DNA of 11,879 nucleotides from contig CAJOLM010000027.1 of the NCBI GenBank assembly GCA_905235355.1, forward strand, positions 1-11,879, in the 5' to 3' direction. The notes under the pieces were generated by a model. The model did no database searches and was not told the origin of the DNA. It saw only the letters and a program-made list of their open reading frames with translations. Below, one piece after another: positions 7,634 through 11,879 of the stretch; position 1 is the first letter of the stretch, and the number at the start of each line of letters is the position of its first letter. Source of the DNA: an uncultured Elusimicrobiales bacterium. GTDB lineage: Bacteria > Elusimicrobiota > Elusimicrobia > Elusimicrobiales > Elusimicrobiaceae. Made by a program: the position numbers and the translations under genes.

Positions 7634-8317
7634 TTATTCTATCCCTACTGTTGCACAATCGGTTTTTACTTCGTCATGCATAGCGGCTGTTCCGTAATGT
7701 TCTTTCCAAGTCTGACAAAATAATTTTCTCAAAGAAGTATCCGCAGGTACTTTAGCCAAAATGATTTGATTGCTTCCCGGATACATACTAGTCCAAACCC
7801 TTTCTCCTTTGGGCAACCCACCTGAATATCCTTCATAATTTGTACCCATATCCACCCAACAACCTGAACTAGCACATCCCACATGGAAACGACCAAAATC
7901 AGTATAACAATAATCACCTTCATTTTTTATACATGGCATATTAACGTCCAATGTCCCTGCAGCAAATCCGTCACTATAATCTCCCTCTCCCGTAAAGCGA
8001 ATGCCCTCTGCAGGATATCCGTTGGCAAGCAAAAAAGATTCTATGCCGGTGTAATAACCCCGCACGGCGGTCATCCATTGGCTTATCCTGCTTTTATTAA
8101 CTGCCTTTTGATACTGCGGCAGGGAAATGGCGGCAAGTATGCCGATAATGAGCACGACGACCAGTAGCTCAATAAGGGTAAAACCTCTCTTGCTGTCATT
8201 GCCGGCGTGGACCGGCAATCCAGCCGTTAATAAGGTTGGGTTTCCTTGTTTGATAGTGGATTCCCGGTTGCCTTCGGCCCCATGAATGACAACTTCTTTT
8301 TCCTTTCTATGTTTCAT
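7634..8317 (-). CDS. Type IV pilin-like protein with a long, repeat-encoded leader
   Basis: 227-residue prepilin. The prepilin peptidase site is RG^FTLIE: cleavage after G45, mature N-terminal Phe46 and Glu at mature position 5 (E50). The conserved hydrophobic helix runs to about 66, followed by LPQYQKAVNKSR. Family leaders are usually 6-25 residues; this one is 45, and codons 9-42 lie within a palindromic repeat pair. The start at 8317 is supported by AGGAG 10 nt upstream and a strong promoter. The only later in-frame start candidate is a TTG at residue 34, without a ribosome binding site. The mature globular part has six cysteines (129, 137, 148, 153, 201, 221), suggesting disulfides. It is transcribed alone, with its own promoter and terminator. 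Whether it is a major pilin, minor pilin or secretion pseudopilin cannot be told; no assembly ATPase or PilD is in the window. Confidence 0.9.
   Translation of the reverse strand: MKHRKEKEVVIHGAEGNRESTIKQGNPTLLTAGLPVHAGNDSKRGFTLIELLVVVLIIGILAAISLPQYQKAVNKSRISQWMTAVRGYYTGIESFLLANGYPAEGIRFTGEGDYSDGFAAGTLDVNMPCIKNEGDYCYTDFGRFHVGCASSGCWVDMGTNYEGYSGGLPKGERVWTSMYPGSNQIILAKVPADTSLRKLFCQTWKEHYGTAAMHDEVKTDCATVGIE
8194..8291. repeat. Paired palindromic repeat (REPIN-like) inside the pilin leader
   Basis: A 98-bp unit bounded by the inverted ends TGTCATT and AATGACA. The left half contains a perfect 8-bp stem, ATTGCCGG / CCGGCAAT (8198-8205, 8212-8219). The right half is a weaker palindrome around 8259-8287. 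AATCCA (8217-8222) and TGGATT (8257-8262) mark the inner edges, so the two halves face each other like paired REP sequences. Many bacteria carry dispersed elements of this form. Here it is read in frame as leader residues 9-42. Confidence 0.75.
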
Positions 8318-8327
8318 ATTCTTTTTT

Positions 8328-8332
8328 CTCCT
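8328..8332 (-). promoter_or_regulatory. Shine-Dalgarno site of the long-leader pilin gene
   Basis: AGGAG on the minus strand, 10 nt before the ATG at 8317. It supports translation from the far upstream start, so the repeat-encoded leader is really made. Confidence 0.65.
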
Positions 8333-8343
8333 GTTATTTAATG

Positions 8344-8425
8344 TGTCGTGCTGAGAGGTTTCTGCTCAGCACCTCAACCGCTTTTTCAAGGAAGAGATCC
8401 TGAGCAAAAACCCCTCAGGATGACA
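8344..8425. repeat. Second paired palindromic repeat, in the pilin 5' untranslated region
   Basis: An 82-bp unit with near-inverted ends (TGTCGT / ATGACA). It has two perfect 7-bp stems: TGCTGAG / CTCAGCA (8349-8355, 8365-8371) and TCCTGAG / CTCAGGA (8398-8404, 8414-8420). The halves are inverted relative to each other, and the core resembles the widespread CCTGAG...CTCAGG intergenic repeat type. It differs in sequence from the repeat at 8194-8291. If the promoter at 8450-8477 is used, both hairpins are in the mRNA leader ahead of the ribosome binding site. Confidence 0.75.
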
Positions 8426-8449
8426 TTTTTATCTGGTCCACACCCCCGT

Positions 8450-8477
8450 ATTATATCAAAAAAAAAAAACAAGTCAA
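8450..8477 (-). promoter_or_regulatory. Sigma-70-type promoter of the pilin-like gene with a homopolymer spacer
   Basis: On the minus strand: TTGACT (8477-8472), a 16-nt spacer and a perfect TATAAT (8455-8450). The spacer is TG, twelve T and GA. Transcription would begin near 8443, giving an untranslated leader of about 125 nt that holds the palindromic pair. It is the best promoter match noticed in the window. The spacer tract is prone to slippage, and one or two bases more or less would change promoter spacing. Confidence 0.75.
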
Positions 8478-8505
8478 GCCCTATTTTTACGACGAGAAAA
8501 GCAGC

Positions 8506-8540
8506 AAAAAACAACGCAAGACAAAAATGCCTTGCGTTGT
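8506..8540 (-). terminator. Rho-independent terminator of the MscS-like gene
   Basis: A perfect 10-bp stem, ACAACGCAAG / CTTGCGTTGT with a 10-nt loop, is followed on the minus strand by a run of five T (six counting the last stem base). It lies 18 nt after the stop codon at 8559. It separates this transcript from the pilin promoter about 30 nt further on. Confidence 0.9.
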
Positions 8541-8558
8541 TTAACAGAAATATGGGAG

Positions 8559-9245
8559 TTATTTTTCCGGATTTTCGTGTTCAAAAAGTCCGCGCAAAAA
8601 TTCCTCAGCCAGCGGCTTGGCTCCCAGGCCGACGGCAATCGCAAACGCCAAGCCCAAGGATGCCAGCACAATAATAGCCACTTGTGTCACTAAGAAACTG
8701 GCAAAGCCCAAGTTTTCCACCGCGACAACCGCAAAGAAAAACACCACAAACACATATACTACGCGGGAAATGAGCACGCCGCCTTTTAAATTATTGGCTT
8801 TGGCAGAATTTTCAATGATATTGCCCAGCAGTTTGGCCAGCAGCAGCCCGGCAAATAGCACGAGTACAGATACAAACACCGTCGGGATAAATGCCAAAAA
8901 CCGCGTAAACAAATCACGCAAAATAGCCAAATGCAGCACGTCTGCCGCCAACACCATAGAGTAAAAAGTTACAGACCACGCCAGCACAAAAGCAATAATA
9001 TACGTCGGCGATTTGCCCAGCCCAAAGCGCACGCACAATTCATTGATACCCAGCTTGGACGTTTTTTCATCAAAGGCAATTTTGCCCAGCCACTTTTTGG
9101 CGTACGAGCTGACCCAGCGCGACACATACAGCCCGATTACTAAAATTAAGGTAGCAATAAGCAGCGCGCATAGCACACGGCCCGTTTGTTGCGCAAGGGT
9201 TAACAGATGCGCACTAACTTGGTTATACATTAGGGTGAAGTTCAT
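8559..9245 (-). CDS. Small multi-spanning membrane protein, MscS transmembrane-like
   Basis: 228 residues from the ATG at 9245, which has AGGAGG 4 nt upstream. About five hydrophobic helices: 24-44, 81-102, 117-141, 159-177 and 187-208. The last helix, VLASLGLAFAIAVGLG (193-208) followed by AKPLAEEFLRGL, has the small-residue Ala/Gly pattern of the MscS pore-lining helix. The protein ends 20 residues later, without the beta-domain and cytoplasmic vestibule of true MscS channels. This fits the 'conserved TM helix' group of mechanosensitive-channel-like proteins. Ion conduction is possible but not shown. The gene is a single-gene transcript with an extended -10 promoter and a strong terminator, divergent from recG. 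An in-frame upstream ATG at 9311 would overlap recG and is less likely. Confidence 0.78.
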   Translation of the reverse strand: MNFTLMYNQVSAHLLTLAQQTGRVLCALLIATLILVIGLYVSRWVSSYAKKWLGKIAFDEKTSKLGINELCVRFGLGKSPTYIIAFVLAWSVTFYSMVLAADVLHLAILRDLFTRFLAFIPTVFVSVLVLFAGLLLAKLLGNIIENSAKANNLKGGVLISRVVYVFVVFFFAVVAVENLGFASFLVTQVAIIVLASLGLAFAIAVGLGAKPLAEEFLRGLFEHENPEK

Positions 9246-9249
9246 AAAT

Positions 9250-9255
9250 CCTCCT
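9250..9255 (-). promoter_or_regulatory. Shine-Dalgarno site of the MscS-like gene
   Basis: AGGAGG on the minus strand, 4 nt before the ATG at 9245. It fixes that start over the upstream in-frame ATG at 9311. Confidence 0.75.
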
Positions 9256-9263
9256 TTTTTCTC

Positions 9264-9272
9264 ATTGTAGCA
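9264..9272 (-). promoter_or_regulatory. Extended -10 promoter candidate for the MscS-like gene
   Basis: On the minus strand TGC-TACAAT is an extended -10 element; no convincing -35 was found. Transcription would start near 9257, leaving only the ribosome binding site as leader. It sits in the 51-bp divergent gap shared with recG. Confidence 0.5.
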
Positions 9273-9284
9273 AAATTTAATTGG

Positions 9285-9290
9285 TAAAAT
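9285..9290 (+). promoter_or_regulatory. Candidate -10 box of recG close to its start codon
   Basis: TAAAAT ends 6 nt before the recG ATG at 9297, so transcription from it would begin at or next to the start codon. There is no Shine-Dalgarno sequence in the interval. The -35 region is weak (TTGTAG, only 14 nt away). Confidence 0.35.
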
Positions 9291-9296
9291 AGAGAT

Positions 9297-11384
9297 ATGG
9301 GTGGAATTCAATACTTAAAAGGCATTGGTCCGGCTAAGGCCAAACTGTTTGAGCGGCTGGAAATTTTTTCCGTGGCGGACCTGCTGCATTACTATCCGCG
9401 CACCTATCAGGACCGACGGGAAAATGCCCCTAACCAGGGGTTAAATCCGCCGTCACTGGTGGTGTTTAAAGGGCGCGTGCTGCGCGCGCAAACAATCCCC
9501 GCCCGTTCGGTTTTAATCTTCAAAGCTTTTTTAACAGACGCGCAAAACAATCAAATTGAGTGTACTTGGTTCAAGCGGCGCAGCTTTCGCAATTTCCGCT
9601 TTGACCCGTTTGCCGCGCTCAAAAAAGATTTCAAAATCAATGCTGAAATATGGGTCATTGGCCGGCGCGAAAGCCGCAATAATTTCTTTGACAATAAAAT
9701 TACAGTAGAAGAATATTATCCGGTTGCGTCGCCGGACAGCGCGTGGCACGCCGGACGCTTAACGCCCATTTACGGCCTAACGGAAGGGCTGACCAATAAA
9801 CAATTTAGACAGTTTATGCACGAGGCGCTGACCAGCGCAGAAGCCCAGGGCGAGCCGGATATTTTACCCCCGGCGCTGGCAGATAAGCGCGGCTTTATCA
9901 GCAGCACGCAAGCATTGCACGCTATTCATTTTCCCGCAAGCTTAGCCGAGCTTGAAAACGCGCGGGCGCGTCTTGCGTATGAAGAATTTTTACTCCTTGC
10001 CACGGCTTGGGGCGTCAAACGCACGCAAACAAAAGCAGTAGCCAAAGAGTATACCTATCAAATCCATAAAAATCTGCTGACCCCTTTCCGGCAAAATTTA
10101 GGTTTTGAATTTACTAACAGCCAGAAAAAAGTAATCAATGAAATTTTTACTGATTTGCAATCCCCGCTACCCATGAACCGGCTTTTGCAGGGCGATGTCG
10201 GCTCCGGCAAAACAATTGTAGCCCTGTCTGCCATGCTGCTGGCAGCGGAAAACGGCTATCAAAGTGCGCTCATGGCTCCGACGGAAATTTTGGCTGAGCA
10301 GCATTATTTAACTTTTCAGAAACTGCTTAAAAAATTAAAAGTACCCGTCGCGGTGCTTACTTCCAGCACTAAAACCGCCGAGCGTAAGAAAATTTTAGCC
10401 GCCTTGGCAGACGGCAGTTTGCCTATTGTGGTGGGCACTCACGCGCTGCTGCAAGACGACGTACAATTTAGAAATCTAAAGCTGGCCGTCATTGATGAGC
10501 AGCACCGCTTTGGGGTGCGCCAGCGCGGTAAATTAAAAGAGAAAACCGCGCGGTTGGATTTACTAACTATGACCGCCACACCTATTCCGCGCACGCTCGC
10601 ACTGGCGTTGTATGGCGATTTATCGGTGTCTACTCTCACCGAGCTGCCGCCTGGCCGCCGCCCGATACAAACGCGCATGGCAGATGAATTTCAAGCCAAT
10701 CATTTGGTGGCAGAGGAAGTGCAAAAAGGCCGCCAAGCCTATATTGTGTACCCGCTCATTGAAGAAAGCGAAAGCATTTCTGCCAAAGCCGTAACAGAAG
10801 AATTTGAAAAATTAAAAACAATTTTTCCACAGTTTAAACTGGCTATGCTGCACGGGCAAATGAGCCGCACGGAAAAAGAAAAAGTCATGGCGGATTTTGC
10901 CGCGCATAAGACGGATATTTTGGTAGCCACCCCGGTCATTGAGGTAGGTATTGATGTACCTAATGCCACGATTATGGTGATTGAAAATGCCGAGCGTTTT
11001 GGCCTGGCCAGCCTGCACCAGCTGCGCGGGCGCGTGGGCCGCGGGCAGTATGACAGCCAATGTATTTTGGTGGCGCAGCACAAAGGGTCTTTATCGCGCG
11101 AGCGGCTGAATATTATTTGTGAAACGTGCGACGGATTTAAAATCGGTCAACGCGATATGCAGCTGCGCGGGCCGGGCGAAATTTTGGGCACGCGCCAAAG
11201 CGGTGACTTTGAATTTAAAGCCGGAGATTTATTTAAAGACCGCAATATTTTACAATGGGCCATTGAAGACCGAGACGAATTATTAGCCGACGATCCCTTA
11301 TTACAAAAGCCCCAACATGCGGCTTTTAAGGCGCGCCTGTTAGAGCTGTATCAAAAAAATTGGCACCTGATTGATTTGAGCTAG
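9297..11384 (+). CDS. recG: ATP-dependent DNA helicase RecG
   Basis: RecG remodels stalled replication forks and branch-migrates Holliday junctions. It is 695 residues, against 693 in E. coli. The N-terminal part starts with a helix-hairpin-helix-like LKGIGPAKAKLF (7-18), then LLHYYPRTYQDRR and the OB-fold wedge domain (about 50-150). The helicase core has Walker A GDVGSGKT (299-306), APTEILAEQH, the DEAH-box variant DEQHRFGV (400-407), TATPIPRTL (426-434), a GIDVPNATIMVIENAERFGL segment (551-570) and the arginine-finger motif QLRGRVGRG (575-583). The C-terminal RecG signature LRGPGEILGTRQSG (623-636) is present. All motifs are intact, so the protein should be active. It is divergent from the MscS-like gene, and its stop codon abuts the stop of the facing pilin gene. 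Confidence 0.98.
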   Translation: MGGIQYLKGIGPAKAKLFERLEIFSVADLLHYYPRTYQDRRENAPNQGLNPPSLVVFKGRVLRAQTIPARSVLIFKAFLTDAQNNQIECTWFKRRSFRNFRFDPFAALKKDFKINAEIWVIGRRESRNNFFDNKITVEEYYPVASPDSAWHAGRLTPIYGLTEGLTNKQFRQFMHEALTSAEAQGEPDILPPALADKRGFISSTQALHAIHFPASLAELENARARLAYEEFLLLATAWGVKRTQTKAVAKEYTYQIHKNLLTPFRQNLGFEFTNSQKKVINEIFTDLQSPLPMNRLLQGDVGSGKTIVALSAMLLAAENGYQSALMAPTEILAEQHYLTFQKLLKKLKVPVAVLTSSTKTAERKKILAALADGSLPIVVGTHALLQDDVQFRNLKLAVIDEQHRFGVRQRGKLKEKTARLDLLTMTATPIPRTLALALYGDLSVSTLTELPPGRRPIQTRMADEFQANHLVAEEVQKGRQAYIVYPLIEESESISAKAVTEEFEKLKTIFPQFKLAMLHGQMSRTEKEKVMADFAAHKTDILVATPVIEVGIDVPNATIMVIENAERFGLASLHQLRGRVGRGQYDSQCILVAQHKGSLSRERLNIICETCDGFKIGQRDMQLRGPGEILGTRQSGDFEFKAGDLFKDRNILQWAIEDRDELLADDPLLQKPQHAAFKARLLELYQKNWHLIDLS

Positions 11385-11879
11385 TTAATATACCCAAACC
11401 TCCACTGTTGAATCATTATTTGGATTATGATCAAAAGTCGTTTGGCCTGTTTCGGATTTGCATAGTTTGCTGGCAAATTGATCTCTAGCAACACACCAAG
11501 GATGCTCTTGATCTTGGAAATAAATTTGATAAGATAAATTGTTATCTTTCAACGAACAATTTACATACAGGCTGGACAGTTTTATATAACAATTTCCCCA
11601 CGAATATACACGTTTCTCATCAGTAGTTGTATTTGCGTGTGTTCCCCCCGCATCTATATCCAAATTATCAAACCGTGAGCTATAGCTGCCATTTGTCAAA
11701 TAATACACGGTTTCCGCCTCTGCAATACTTTTTGCTAGGATTTTTGCCTGGGTAAAGCGGCTTTTCAGTACCGCTTTTTGATATTGCGGCAGCGCGATAG
11801 CGGACAGTATGCCGATAATGAGTACGACTACTAATAATTCAATGAGCGTAAACGCGTGGTGCCACCCCCGAGCGTTGGT
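11385..11879 (-). CDS. Type IV pilin-like protein, 5' end beyond the window
   Basis: 164 residues are visible; the frame is open to the right edge, so the start is outside. The visible part begins TNARGWHHA, then FTLIELLVVVLIIGILSAIALPQYQKAVLKSR, the standard prepilin helix, with Glu at mature position 5. The residue before the cleavage site is Ala rather than the usual Gly. At least nine leader residues precede it, and they are not the short basic kind. The C-terminal domain has four cysteines, in WGNCYIKL, VNCSLKDN, HPWCVARD and KLCKSETG. The N-terminal 40 residues closely match the pilin at 7634-8317, while the rest diverges, as is usual for pilin paralogues. A GTG at 11708 could be taken as a start but would discard the pilin signature. 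No terminator lies between it and recG. Confidence 0.88.
   Translation of the reverse strand, partial: TNARGWHHAFTLIELLVVVLIIGILSAIALPQYQKAVLKSRFTQAKILAKSIAEAETVYYLTNGSYSSRFDNLDIDAGGTHANTTTDEKRVYSWGNCYIKLSSLYVNCSLKDNNLSYQIYFQDQEHPWCVARDQFASKLCKSETGQTTFDHNPNNDSTVEVWVY

Noticed and set aside
8194..8425. CRISPR array or insertion sequence, suggested by clustered inverted repeats.
   Set aside because: The repeats are two different palindromic pairs without spacers, and no transposase or Cas gene is present.
11385..11708. Stand-alone 107-residue protein starting at GTG 11708.
   Set aside because: The frame is open upstream to the window edge and contains the FTLIE prepilin signature, so this is the C-terminal part of a pilin gene.

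Overview
The window looks like chromosomal DNA of a Gram-negative bacterium, most likely a gut-type member of the Elusimicrobiota. That assignment is inference. It rests on two solitary type IV pilin-like genes, with near-identical N-terminal helices (FTLIELLVVVLIIGIL), scattered among housekeeping genes, plus moderate GC content and a lipoprotein/periplasm-directed gene set. No complete mobile element, CRISPR array, tRNA or rRNA is visible.

Layout. Positions 97-7517 form one compact minus-strand operon read right to left: ileS (isoleucyl-tRNA synthetase), lspA (signal peptidase II), a TPR lipoprotein, a divergent P1B-type ATPase, queF (preQ0 reductase) and a membrane-anchored protein with a PrcB-like C-terminus. 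Neighbouring genes overlap by 4-11 nt or sit 5 nt apart, so translation is probably coupled throughout. lspA directly precedes a lipoprotein that its product should process. The ATPase keeps the phosphorylation site but lacks several residues that define working heavy-metal pumps.

Upstream of ileS, separated by a Rho-independent terminator, is a minus-strand type IV pilin-like gene (7634-8317). It is the most unusual locus here. Its 45-residue leader is largely encoded by an in-frame palindromic repeat pair (8194-8291). A second, unrelated palindromic repeat pair (8344-8425) lies in its 5' untranslated region. Its promoter (TTGACT-16-TATAAT) has a 12-nt homopolymer as most of the spacer, an arrangement known from phase-variable surface genes elsewhere.

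Further right are a small multi-spanning membrane protein resembling the transmembrane part of MscS-type channels (8559-9245, minus, with a clear terminator) and, divergent from it across 51 bp, recG (9297-11384, plus). recG ends exactly where a second pilin-like gene ends on the opposite strand (11385 to beyond 11879); there are no bases between the two stop codons.

The housekeeping calls (ileS, lspA, queF, recG) are secure from motifs. The pilin, TPR and ATPase family calls are secure, but their specific roles are not. The PrcB-like and MscS-like calls are family-level resemblances only.
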